Positions 1-5,900 of a DNA stretch of 8,929 bases are shown piece after piece. The stretch is from Desulfuromonadales bacterium C00003068 (lineage in GTDB: Bacteria; Desulfobacterota; Desulfuromonadia; Desulfuromonadales; Desulfuromonadaceae). Location of the stretch: positions 1-8,929 of the forward strand of contig MAXR01000166.1 of the NCBI GenBank assembly GCA_001751155.1, given 5' to 3'. Below the pieces are notes generated by a model. That model saw only the letters and a program-made list of their open reading frames with translations, made no database searches and was not told the DNA's origin. Made by a program: the position numbers and the translations under genes. Position 1 is the stretch's first letter; each line of letters opens with the position of its first letter.

Positions 1-641
1 TGGAAAATGATTTGACCTATCAGGTGACCTTGGCGGAAGGACTTAATACCGGTCTATTCATGGATCAACGTGAAAATCGACGCGATTTGATGTCTCGGGT
101 GGCGGGTAAAAAAGTACTCAACCTTTTTGCCTATACGGGAGCATTCTCGGTTGCTGCTGCAACAGCAGGTGCTAGCAAGGTGACAACGGTTGACGTCTCA
201 CCCCATTATTTAGAGTGGGCACGGCAAAATTTTGGTTTAAATCGGATGAATCCAAAGCGGCACCAATTTATAGCTGGAGATTGTTTTGAGGTGATGGCGC
301 AACAGATTCAGAAACAACGCTATGATGTCATCTTGATGGACCCGCCAAGTTTTTCAACAACAACCAAGAACAAATTCACCACAAGTGGTGGAACATCACG
401 TCTGGTGACTCTAGCGCTTAAGTTGTTGGAGCCTGGTGGCTTACTCATTACGTCATCAAATCACCAGAAAGTTGATGTGGCTGACTATCTTAAGGAATTA
501 CGTCGCGGTGCATTGGCGGCAGGATGTAGTTTGCAGGTCGTTAAAACGGCGGGGCAGTCGGGTGATTTCCCTTATCCTGTGACATTTCCTGAGGGGCGAT
601 ATTTGAAATATGTTATCGCTGTTAAGGGGGAGGCACTGTAG
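1..641 (+). CDS. RlmI/RlmK-type SAM-dependent rRNA methyltransferase, 5'-truncated by the window edge
   Basis: C-terminal catalytic half of a class I SAM-dependent methyltransferase. The frame is open from base 3 (reading E-N-D-L-T-Y-Q), so the gene begins before the window and the TTG at 12 is an internal leucine codon. The SAM-binding motif I, NLFAYTGAF, lies near bases 120-146. The acidic motif II strand is VDVS, followed by YLEWARQN, which resembles the RlmK half of E. coli RlmKL. The catalytic motif IV, DPPSF, is at 339-353, and the C-terminal FPEGRYLK resembles the end of RlmI. The family methylates cytosine C5 or guanine N7 of 23S rRNA; which base is modified here cannot be told. About 210 residues are visible against roughly 400 for RlmI, so an N-terminal PUA-type region is probably missing from view. 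The family call is firm; substrate and symbol are left open. Confidence 0.85.
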   Translation, partial: ENDLTYQVTLAEGLNTGLFMDQRENRRDLMSRVAGKKVLNLFAYTGAFSVAAATAGASKVTTVDVSPHYLEWARQNFGLNRMNPKRHQFIAGDCFEVMAQQIQKQRYDVILMDPPSFSTTTKNKFTTSGGTSRLVTLALKLLEPGGLLITSSNHQKVDVADYLKELRRGALAAGCSLQVVKTAGQSGDFPYPVTFPEGRYLKYVIAVKGEAL

Positions 642-677
642 GGTGTTCATCTTTTTGAATGTTGATTTATAAATAAG

Positions 678-719
678 AAAGGCTGTGTGCATCAAATTGG
701 ATGTACACAGCCTTTTTTT
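678..719. terminator. Bidirectional intrinsic terminator between converging genes
   Basis: A 13-bp stem (681-693 with 700-712, one G-T wobble) encloses the 6-nt loop AAATTG. It is followed by seven T on the plus strand and preceded by an A-rich stretch (671-680) that becomes T-rich on the minus strand. It lies between the methyltransferase stop (641) and the ppiB stop (746-744, minus), so it can serve both transcripts. Confidence 0.9.
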
Positions 720-743
720 CTTCATGCAACGTGAAGATCAGTA

Positions 744-1256
744 TTAATCCTCAATACGGCTTACAGAGGTAATAACGACAGGCTCAACAGGAACGTCTTG
801 GTGCTGACCCTTGTTACCCGTGGCAACAAGCTCGATCTGTTTAACTACATCCATTCCGTCAACTACTTTACCAAATACGGCATAGCCAAACGCTTCAGCT
901 CGCGTGTCGCGATGATCGAGAAACTCATTATCGTTTAAGTTAATAAAAAACTGAGATGTTGCACTGTCAACAATTTGTGTGCGAGCCATAGCAATAGAGC
1001 CGCAAATGTTTTTCAGGCCATTTGTTGCCTCATTTTTAATGGGTTGCTTGCCACTAGTCTCTTCCATGTCACTATTCATGCCACCACATTGAATCATGAA
1101 ATTTTTGATGACACGGTGGAAGATAGTATCTTCATAGTAGCCACTGTCCACATAGGATAAAAAATTTTCAACAGAAATAGGGGCAAGCTCTTGATTGAGT
1201 TCAAGAGTGATGTTGCCGAGGCTGGTTTGAAACAAGACTTTTGGTGCTACGCTCAT
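744..1256 (-). CDS. ppiB: Cytosolic cyclophilin-type peptidyl-prolyl cis-trans isomerase
   Basis: A 170-residue PpiB-like cyclophilin, which isomerises peptide bonds before proline to help proteins fold. It shows FHRVI with the catalytic Arg48, FMIQ at 53-56, the NEATNGLKN block (75-83), [14 protein letters not shown] (98-106) and a PpiB-like end, [13 protein letters not shown]. The length fits the cytosolic PpiB type (E. coli 164 residues). No signal peptide is visible. The ATG at 1256 is chosen because AAGGAG lies 6 nt before it; the open frame extends to 1355 but the extra 33 residues resemble nothing in cyclophilins and overlap the promoter region. Cys57 replaces the first glycine of the usual GGG after MIQ, and Cys85 lies in the N-terminal part of the next conserved block. 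The gene stands alone, divergent from the SHOCT gene and convergent with the methyltransferase. Confidence 0.95.
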   Translation of the reverse strand: MSVAPKVLFQTSLGNITLELNQELAPISVENFLSYVDSGYYEDTIFHRVIKNFMIQCGGMNSDMEETSGKQPIKNEATNGLKNICGSIAMARTQIVDSATSQFFINLNDNEFLDHRDTRAEAFGYAVFGKVVDGMDVVKQIELVATGNKGQHQDVPVEPVVITSVSRIED

Positions 1257-1262
1257 GTGATA

Positions 1263-1268
1263 CTCCTT
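1263..1268 (-). promoter_or_regulatory. Ribosome binding site of ppiB
   Basis: The minus strand reads AAGGAG, followed by 6 nt and then ATG at 1256. This strong Shine-Dalgarno decides the start against the in-frame ATG 99 nt further upstream. Confidence 0.85.
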
Positions 1269-1284
1269 TAGTTTTGTCAATTTT

Positions 1285-1290
1285 ATTATA
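1285..1290 (-). promoter_or_regulatory. Possible -10 element of ppiB
   Basis: The minus strand has a perfect TATAAT about 29 nt before the ppiB start codon. No good -35 element is seen at 16-18 bp spacing, so this is either a weak sigma-70 promoter or a chance match in AT-rich DNA. Confidence 0.35.
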
Positions 1291-1390
1291 GATACTGAAT
1301 ACAAATTCTTAGTTTTTTGGGACACTAACATATCTAAACAGATAAATTCAAACAATGGCCGCTCTATTTTAGGTTCTTATTATTTAGTGT

Positions 1391-1418
1391 TTGACCTGTC
1401 TTCGTTTCCTGTTATAGT
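1391..1418 (+). promoter_or_regulatory. Sigma-70-type promoter of the SHOCT-like membrane protein gene
   Basis: TTGACC (1391-1396), 16-bp spacer, TATAGT (1413-1418), each 5 of 6 to consensus. Transcription would start near 1425 and give a leader of about 77 nt before the ATG at 1502. This is the closest match to a housekeeping promoter in the window. Confidence 0.75.
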
Positions 1419-1425
1419 AGCCGCC

Positions 1426-1477
1426 GCAGTTACAGATTGAAGGCAACGGATCGATCTGTTTCACGCCACTGTTTTTT
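1426..1477 (+). promoter_or_regulatory. Structured leader with stem-loop and T6 tract
   Basis: A 9-bp stem (1432-1440 with 1451-1459, one G-T wobble) closes the 10-nt loop AGGCAACGGA. An outer CAGT/ACTG pairing (1427-1430 with 1468-1471) could extend it across an uneven internal loop, directly followed by six T (1472-1477). It covers most of the predicted leader before the ribosome binding site AGGGTG (1489-1494). It could be an attenuator, a protein-binding site or merely a stable 5' end. I do not recognise it as a known riboswitch class. Confidence 0.45.
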
Positions 1478-1501
1478 ACGTTATATGTAGGGTGACATGC
1501 C

Positions 1502-2032
1502 ATGGAACATTCAAACGGCGAAAATAGTATCGCTAAAAATATTTTCATCGGTTACTTTGTCCTGATATTACATGTTCTCCTGTTAGTTATTCTGGGAGTC
1601 TTTATCGTTTTCTTCCGCGGCTTGATTGTTTATATGCCTTGGATCGTTGGCGGTGGCGTTTGTTTGATGATCGTTTCGGGGCTGTGGTTTTATCGAAGAA
1701 TGAAAAAGAGTCAGTCGAGCTTAGCCGAAACACTTAGTAATGGAGTGCCAAATGATCGGGCCGTTGAAATTAGTTTTCTTGGCGGATTAGCTTCCGTTAG
1801 GCTTGGAACAACACGATCTGGTTCAGATAGATATGTGGATGAAGCTCCGCTACAGTTAGAAGATTCAGAGACGTCACGCTTAAGAAGTTTAGATCGATTG
1901 GTTAAAATGTATAATAATGACCTTATAAGCAAAGAAGAGTTTGCATTATTGAAGCAAGACGTGTTACAAGGTTCCTCGCTGGCCGTTACAGAGAACAAAG
2001 AGATTATTGATGTTGATTTTACCAGTCATTGA
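1502..2032 (+). CDS. Unrecognised small inner-membrane protein with a SHOCT-like C-terminal motif
   Basis: A 176-residue protein that I cannot assign to a characterised family. Two hydrophobic segments, about residues 13-38 and 43-64, form an N-terminal hairpin in the membrane. The basic RRMKK at 65-69 after the second segment suggests the remainder is cytoplasmic. A short block, EISFLGGLASVRLG (89-102), looks like a small beta element. Residues 127-156 fit the SHOCT pattern: a leucine-rich helix (LRSLDRLVKMYNN), then LISKEEFALLKQDVL. SHOCT domains are short oligomerisation modules usually at protein termini. The chain ends with an acidic IIDVDF tail. AGGGTG 7 nt before the ATG supports the start. 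It has its own promoter and structured leader and no partner gene on its strand, and no intrinsic terminator is evident before the tRNA cluster. That it is a real gene is well supported; its function is unknown. Confidence 0.8.
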   Translation: MEHSNGENSIAKNIFIGYFVLILHVLLLVILGVFIVFFRGLIVYMPWIVGGGVCLMIVSGLWFYRRMKKSQSSLAETLSNGVPNDRAVEISFLGGLASVRLGTTRSGSDRYVDEAPLQLEDSETSRLRSLDRLVKMYNNDLISKEEFALLKQDVLQGSSLAVTENKEIIDVDFTSH

Positions 2033-2089
2033 TTTTAGTAATCTCACGAGGTTGGTTGAAAAAATAAATAAATAAAATGTGTTTTTAAG

Positions 2090-2118
2090 TTGCATTTTTA
2101 ATTCCAGAATGATAGAAA
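2090..2118 (+). promoter_or_regulatory. Candidate promoter of the Pro-Arg-His(-Leu) tRNA cluster, with an AT-rich upstream stretch
   Basis: TTGCAT (2090-2095) and TAGAAA (2113-2118) are 17 bp apart, placing the start near 2125, about 10 nt before tRNA-Pro. The boxes are only moderate matches. A strongly A/T stretch with four AAAT repeats (about 2059-2078) sits roughly where an UP element binding the RNA polymerase alpha subunits would be, as common for stable RNA genes. Confidence 0.4.
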
Positions 2119-2134
2119 ACAGCGTCTTGTATGT

Positions 2135-2211
<77 letters not shown>

Positions 2212-2217
2212 TAACAA

Positions 2218-2294
2218 GCGCCAGTAGCTCAGCTGGATAGAGCATGTGACTTCTAATCACAGGGTCGAGGGTTCGAGTCCTTCCTGGCGCGCCA
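2218..2294 (+). tRNA. tRNA-Arg(TCT)
   Basis: 77-nt cloverleaf. The acceptor GCGCCAG pairs perfectly with CTGGCGC, with G as discriminator and an encoded CCA. The anticodon stem TGTGA/TCACA encloses anticodon TCT at 2252-2254, reading AGA and AGG. The T-loop is TTCGAGT. The spacer to tRNA-His (2295-2335) holds a possible 6-bp hairpin, TGGCCG/CGGCCA (2301-2306 with 2322-2327), that might be a processing signal. Confidence 0.97.
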
Positions 2295-2335
2295 TTTAAA
2301 TGGCCGCTTTAGTTCTTCAATCGGCCACCTATTGT

Positions 2336-2412
2336 GGTGGGTGTAGCTCAGTTGGTAGAGCGCCGGATTGTGACTCCGGTTGTCGAGGGTTCAATCCCCT
2401 TCACTCACCCCA
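2336..2412 (+). tRNA. tRNA-His(GTG)
   Basis: 77-nt tRNA that includes the histidine-specific extra G at position -1 (2336), opposite discriminator C73 (2409); CCA is encoded. The anticodon stem CCGGA/TCCGG encloses anticodon GTG at 2370-2372. The extra G-C pair is the identity element read by histidyl-tRNA synthetase. Confidence 0.97.
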
Positions 2413-2518
2413 TTTTAGTTTAAATCAAGCACTCGATGCAATATGGATTCTTGGTTTGTGTTCAGGTAACAAAAAAAATATTCTCATAACTTTTCGGTTT
2501 TGAGGTCAAATAGAATTT
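2413..2518 (+). other. 106-bp AT-rich spacer between tRNA-His and tRNA-Leu
   Basis: Much longer than the other gaps in the cluster (6 and 41 bp), with no terminator-like stem. TTGTGT (2456-2461) and TATTCT (2479-2484), 17 bp apart, could be a weak extra promoter for tRNA-Leu. The match is poor, so read-through from the upstream promoter is equally likely. Confidence 0.25.
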
Positions 2519-2601
2519 GCGAGAGTGGCGGAATTGGCAGACGCACTGGTTTTAGGAACCAGCGGGCAACCGTGGGAGTTCGAGTCTCCCCTCTCGCACC
2601 A
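2519..2601 (+). tRNA. tRNA-Leu(TAG)
   Basis: 83-nt class II tRNA with a long variable arm. The acceptor GCGAGAG pairs perfectly with CTCTCGC, with discriminator A (the leucine identity base) and an encoded CCA. The anticodon stem CTGGT/ACCAG encloses anticodon TAG at 2553-2555, reading CUN codons. The cluster ends here; an intrinsic terminator starts 8 nt downstream. Confidence 0.97.
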
Positions 2602-2608
2602 AACAATG

Positions 2609-2636
2609 ACAGGGGCATACGTGCCCCTGTTTTGTT
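2609..2636 (+). terminator. Intrinsic terminator of the tRNA cluster
   Basis: A perfect 9-bp GC-rich stem (2609-2617 with 2622-2630) has the tetraloop TACG and is followed by a T-rich tract. It separates the tRNA transcript from the tig operon, which implies that tig has its own promoter. Confidence 0.9.
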
Positions 2637-2654
2637 CTATCTTTTTTAATCTAA

Positions 2655-2691
2655 TTATTGGTTTGTCCAGTCTTTCTATTATTTTTATGTT
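2655..2691 (+). promoter_or_regulatory. Region likely to hold the tig operon promoter
   Basis: The 77 bp between the terminator and tig must hold a promoter if termination is efficient. Candidates are TATTAT (2677-2682) with a poor -35, or TTGTCC (2663-2668) with TATGTT (2686-2691) at 17 bp. The second would start transcription almost at the ribosome binding site GAGG (2700-2703). Neither is convincing, and no clear heat-shock promoter is seen. Confidence 0.3.
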
Positions 2692-2713
2692 TATCAAGTG
2701 AGGTTTATTTAGC

Positions 2714-4039
2714 ATGAACGTTCAAGTTGAAGAGATTAGTTCTGTAAAGAAGAAGATTTGTGTTGAAGTCAGTGCTGACCGTGTATCTGATGAAATTGCA
2801 AAAGCTTATAAGAAAATTGCTAAAACAGCAAAGATCAAGGGATTCCGTCAAGGGAAGATCCCTATGAAAGTTGTTGAGCAATACTATGCAGAACAAATGG
2901 AGCAAGAAGTTATTGGTGGCCTAATCAATGAGTCTTACTATAAGGCTTTGATGGATCACAAGGTGCCAGCAATTTCTGACCCCTCAATTGAAAACAATAG
3001 TGGACTTGAAAAAGGTAAGCCATTTACATTTGAAGCTCACGTAGAGGTTAAGCCTGAGGTCGTGGCAAAAGATTACACTGGTTTTGAATTGCAAAAAGAG
3101 ATCATCGAATTAGATGATCAGACTGTTGAAGACCGTATTGCCGAAATGACAGGTTCACGTGACTCTCAAGAAGTTGTAGATCGTGACGATGTTCAAAATG
3201 GTGATTTTGTTACAATTGATTTTGAAGGATTTGTTGATGGTGTTGCCTTTGCTGGTGGCGCTGCACAAGACCATATCCTTGAATTAGGTTCAGGTAGTTT
3301 TATCCCAGGATTCGAAGAGCAACTTGTTGGCGCGAACCGTGGTGATGATAAAGATATTTGTGTTACCTTTCCTGCTGAATATGGCAACGAAGAATTGGCG
3401 GGCAAGGAAGCAACGTTTAAAGTTGCTGTAAAAGAGATCAAGGCGAAGGTTGCTGCCGTGCTTACAGATGAACTCGCTAAGGAGTTTGGTGCTGAATCGG
3501 TAGAAGAACTACGTCAAAAAGTGGCTGATGGCTATAAAGATCAGGAGGAAAAGCGTATTGAAGAGGATCTTAAAGAGCGCCTCATGACAGCTTTGGTTGA
3601 AGGTAACGCTGTTGAAGTTCCTGATACGATGATTTCTCGTCAACTTGACTTTATGCACCGCAATATTGGTAACCGCCTAAAGCAACAGGGTATGACCCTT
3701 GAGATGATGGGCATGACTGATGAGTCTTTCCGTTCTATGTACCGTGACACTGCTATTAAGCAGGTTCAGGGGAGTTTAGTTCTGGAAGCAATTGGCCAAC
3801 AAGAAAATATTTCAGTCGATGATTCAGAAATTGATGGTCGCTTGGAAGAGATCGCAAAGATGGCGAATGCGCCACTCGATGAAGTAAAAAAACATTATGC
3901 TGCAGACGAAGCACGTAAAAATCTATTGGCACAAATTGAAGAGGAGAAGGTGATCACCTTCTTACTTGGCCAATCTAAGGTTGAAGAAGTAGCTAAGGAA
4001 TCCCTTATTGAAGCACCAAGCGACGAAGAACAGGAGTAG
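2714..4039 (+). CDS. tig: Trigger factor, ribosome-associated chaperone and prolyl isomerase
   Basis: A 441-residue trigger factor (E. coli 432), the first chaperone to meet nascent chains at the ribosome exit tunnel. The N-terminal domain carries the ribosome-docking signature GFRQGKIP at residues 43-50. The E. coli FRK motif is FRQ here, still with Phe44 and Arg45. An FKBP-like prolyl isomerase domain follows (about 160-245), with GDFVTIDFEGF and GSGSFIPGFEEQL. The rest is the helical C-terminal cradle, rich in charged residues and ending in an acidic tail (DEEQE). GAGG lies 10 nt before the ATG. It is the first gene of a tig-clpP-clpX-lon operon: the stop is followed by only 3 nt before clpP, and the tig 3' end carries the clpP ribosome binding site, so translation of the two is probably coupled. 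Confidence 0.98.
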   Translation: MNVQVEEISSVKKKICVEVSADRVSDEIAKAYKKIAKTAKIKGFRQGKIPMKVVEQYYAEQMEQEVIGGLINESYYKALMDHKVPAISDPSIENNSGLEKGKPFTFEAHVEVKPEVVAKDYTGFELQKEIIELDDQTVEDRIAEMTGSRDSQEVVDRDDVQNGDFVTIDFEGFVDGVAFAGGAAQDHILELGSGSFIPGFEEQLVGANRGDDKDICVTFPAEYGNEELAGKEATFKVAVKEIKAKVAAVLTDELAKEFGAESVEELRQKVADGYKDQEEKRIEEDLKERLMTALVEGNAVEVPDTMISRQLDFMHRNIGNRLKQQGMTLEMMGMTDESFRSMYRDTAIKQVQGSLVLEAIGQQENISVDDSEIDGRLEEIAKMANAPLDEVKKHYAADEARKNLLAQIEEEKVITFLLGQSKVEEVAKESLIEAPSDEEQE

Positions 4040-4042
4040 CGA

Positions 4043-4630
4043 ATGAGCCTCGTCCCGATAGTTGTTGAACAGACTGGTCGCGGAGAACGGTCGTATGATA
4101 TTTATTCACGGCTGTTGAAGGATCGAATTATTTTTCTCGGTGGTGGCATTGATGATCAGATCTCTAATCTTATCATTGCGCAACTTCTGTTTTTAGAATC
4201 TGAAGACCCTGAAAAAGATATTCATCTGTATATCAATTCCCCTGGCGGTGTTGTGACAGCTGGGATGGCAATATACGATACGATGCAATATATAAAGGCA
4301 CCTGTTTCTACTATTTGTGTCGGTCAAGCTGCAAGTATGGGAGCCCTGTTGTTGGCTGCTGGTGAAAAAGGCAAGCGTTATTCGTTGCCTAATTCGCGCA
4401 TTATGATCCATCAGCCTCTTGGTGGTTTTCAAGGTCAAGCTTCTGATATTAGTATCCATGCAAAAGAGATTTTACGTTTGCGGGAAGAACTAAATGGCAT
4501 TTTGGCGCATCATACAGGTCAGAATGTCGAAACCATTGGTTTAGATACTGAGCGTGACAACTTTATGGGCGCAACTCAAGCAAAAGAGTACGGTTTGATT
4601 GACGATATTGTTACTCGAGACAAGGTCTGA
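4043..4630 (+). CDS. clpP: ATP-dependent Clp protease proteolytic subunit ClpP
   Basis: A 195-residue serine peptidase that assembles into the two-ring, 14-subunit chamber of ClpXP. The catalytic triad is visible: Ser98 in GQAASMGA, His123 in RIMIHQP and Asp172 in TERDNFM, at the same spacing as in bacterial ClpP generally. INSPGG (about residue 67 onward) is the conserved segment near the active site. The N-terminus is short ([16 protein letters not shown]), so the cleaved propeptide is brief or absent, unlike the 14-residue one in E. coli. The start is supported by CAGGAG inside the end of tig, 6 nt before the ATG. The next gene is its unfoldase partner clpX, so the two halves of the machine are made together. 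Confidence 0.98.
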   Translation: MSLVPIVVEQTGRGERSYDIYSRLLKDRIIFLGGGIDDQISNLIIAQLLFLESEDPEKDIHLYINSPGGVVTAGMAIYDTMQYIKAPVSTICVGQAASMGALLLAAGEKGKRYSLPNSRIMIHQPLGGFQGQASDISIHAKEILRLREELNGILAHHTGQNVETIGLDTERDNFMGATQAKEYGLIDDIVTRDKV

Positions 4631-4644
4631 TAGCGGGGGATTTT

Positions 4645-5889
4645 ATGGATCACACTGAAGACCAATCTGATGAATTGATTTGTTCTTTTTGTGGAAAATC
4701 ACAAGAAGAAGTTAAGAAACTGATCGCTGGGCCATCTGTTTATATCTGTGATGAATGCATTGGTTTGTGCCAAGAGATCATTGTTGAAGAGGTCGATTCA
4801 GCCGAAGAGGAAGAGGCCACACCTCTGCCAACACCGATAGAAATTCGTGAAACGCTTGATGATTATGTTGTCGGTCAAGACTGGGCAAAAAAGGTTTTAT
4901 CCGTTGCGGTATATAACCACTATAAGCGGGTAAAATATTCAGCTAAATCTGGGGATGTTGAAATTCAAAAGAGTAATATTCTGTTGCTAGGTCCTACCGG
5001 TAGTGGAAAAACTCTTTTAGCTCAAACTTTAGCTCGAGTACTTGACGTACCTTTTGCTATGGCTGATGCAACAAACTTAACTGAAGCGGGTTACGTTGGA
5101 GAAGATGTAGAGAATATTATTCTAGGTCTTGTTCAAGCAGCTGATTACGATGTTGAAAAAGCCCAACGTGGCATTATTTATATCGATGAAATTGATAAAA
5201 TTGCTCGAAAAAGTGAGTCGCCTTCCATTACGCGTGATGTTTCAGGTGAAGGTGTGCAGCAGGCACTTTTGAAAATCATTGAGGGGACGACTGCAAGTGT
5301 TCCACCAAAGGGTGGTCGCAAGCATCCGCAACAAGAATTCATTAAGGTTGATACAACGAATATCCTGTTTATTTGTGGTGGTGCTTTTTCGGGACTGGAA
5401 GATGTGATTAGCCAACGCGTTGGTAAAAAAGCGATGGGCTTTGGTGCCGAAATCCGCCTGCCAAGTGAGACTACGCTGGGTAAGTTGTTGAAGGATATTG
5501 AACCCGGTGACCTACTGAAGTATGGGCTAATTCCTGAGTTTATTGGTCGCTTACCTGTTATTGCAACACTTGAGGAACTCGATGAAGAGGCTTTGGTTCG
5601 TATTCTTAAAGAACCTAAGAATGCCCTTGTTCGTCAATATCAAAAATTGATGGATCTCGAAGGGGTGGCGTTGACTTTTACAGATGAGGCCTTAGTTGCG
5701 GTAGCTAAAGAAGCGGCGCGTAGGAAAACAGGTGCTCGTGGTCTTCGTTCTATTCTTGAGGAATCTATGTTGGATATTATGTATGATATCCCTTCTCAAG
5801 AACAGGTTAAGGAAGTTGTTGTCAGTGAGGATGTTATCTTGAAGAAAAATGTCCCACTTATTATGTATGACTGTGCTGAATCAGCTTAA
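4645..5889 (+). CDS. clpX: ClpX, ATP-dependent unfoldase subunit of ClpXP
   Basis: A 414-residue AAA+ protein that recognises substrates, unfolds them and threads them into ClpP. An N-terminal C4 zinc-binding domain has Cys13, Cys16, Cys35 and Cys38. An acidic linker ([11 protein letters not shown]) leads to the AAA+ module: Walker A GPTGSGKT at 116-123, pore-1 loop GYVG at 149-152, Walker B with Asp181-Glu182 in YIDEIDK, the [14 protein letters not shown] segment, and sensor-2 Arg365 in GARGLR. The ClpP-docking loop reads M264-G-F266 instead of the textbook IGF. The ATG is 14 nt after the clpP stop, with the purine-rich GGGGGA only 4 nt before it. All catalytic residues looked for are present, so the enzyme should be active. 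Confidence 0.98.
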   Translation: MDHTEDQSDELICSFCGKSQEEVKKLIAGPSVYICDECIGLCQEIIVEEVDSAEEEEATPLPTPIEIRETLDDYVVGQDWAKKVLSVAVYNHYKRVKYSAKSGDVEIQKSNILLLGPTGSGKTLLAQTLARVLDVPFAMADATNLTEAGYVGEDVENIILGLVQAADYDVEKAQRGIIYIDEIDKIARKSESPSITRDVSGEGVQQALLKIIEGTTASVPPKGGRKHPQQEFIKVDTTNILFICGGAFSGLEDVISQRVGKKAMGFGAEIRLPSETTLGKLLKDIEPGDLLKYGLIPEFIGRLPVIATLEELDEEALVRILKEPKNALVRQYQKLMDLEGVALTFTDEALVAVAKEAARRKTGARGLRSILEESMLDIMYDIPSQEQVKEVVVSEDVILKKNVPLIMYDCAESA

Positions 5890-5900
5890 GGTTTACTTTA

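Noticed and set aside
12..14. TTG as a start codon for the methyltransferase
   Set aside because: The frame stays open to the window edge and conserved family sequence needs an upstream part, so this is an internal leucine codon.
1257..1355. N-terminal extension of the cyclophilin by 33 residues
   Set aside because: AAGGAG sits 6 nt before the ATG at 1256; the extension has no cyclophilin similarity and would span the likely promoter.
1425..1501. c-di-GMP (GEMM) or other known riboswitch in the SHOCT gene leader
   Set aside because: A GGCAA-like string occurs in the loop, but the two-stem layout and conserved joining bases of GEMM are absent.
2059..2078. AAAT tandem repeat as a variable microsatellite
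   Set aside because: Only about four imperfect copies in AT-rich DNA outside any gene; an UP-element-like role for the tRNA promoter is simpler.
2295..2335. Integration (att) site or mobile element remnant between tRNA genes
   Set aside because: No duplicated tRNA 3' end, integrase or element-like open frame is present; the 6-bp hairpin there is short with a 15-nt loop.
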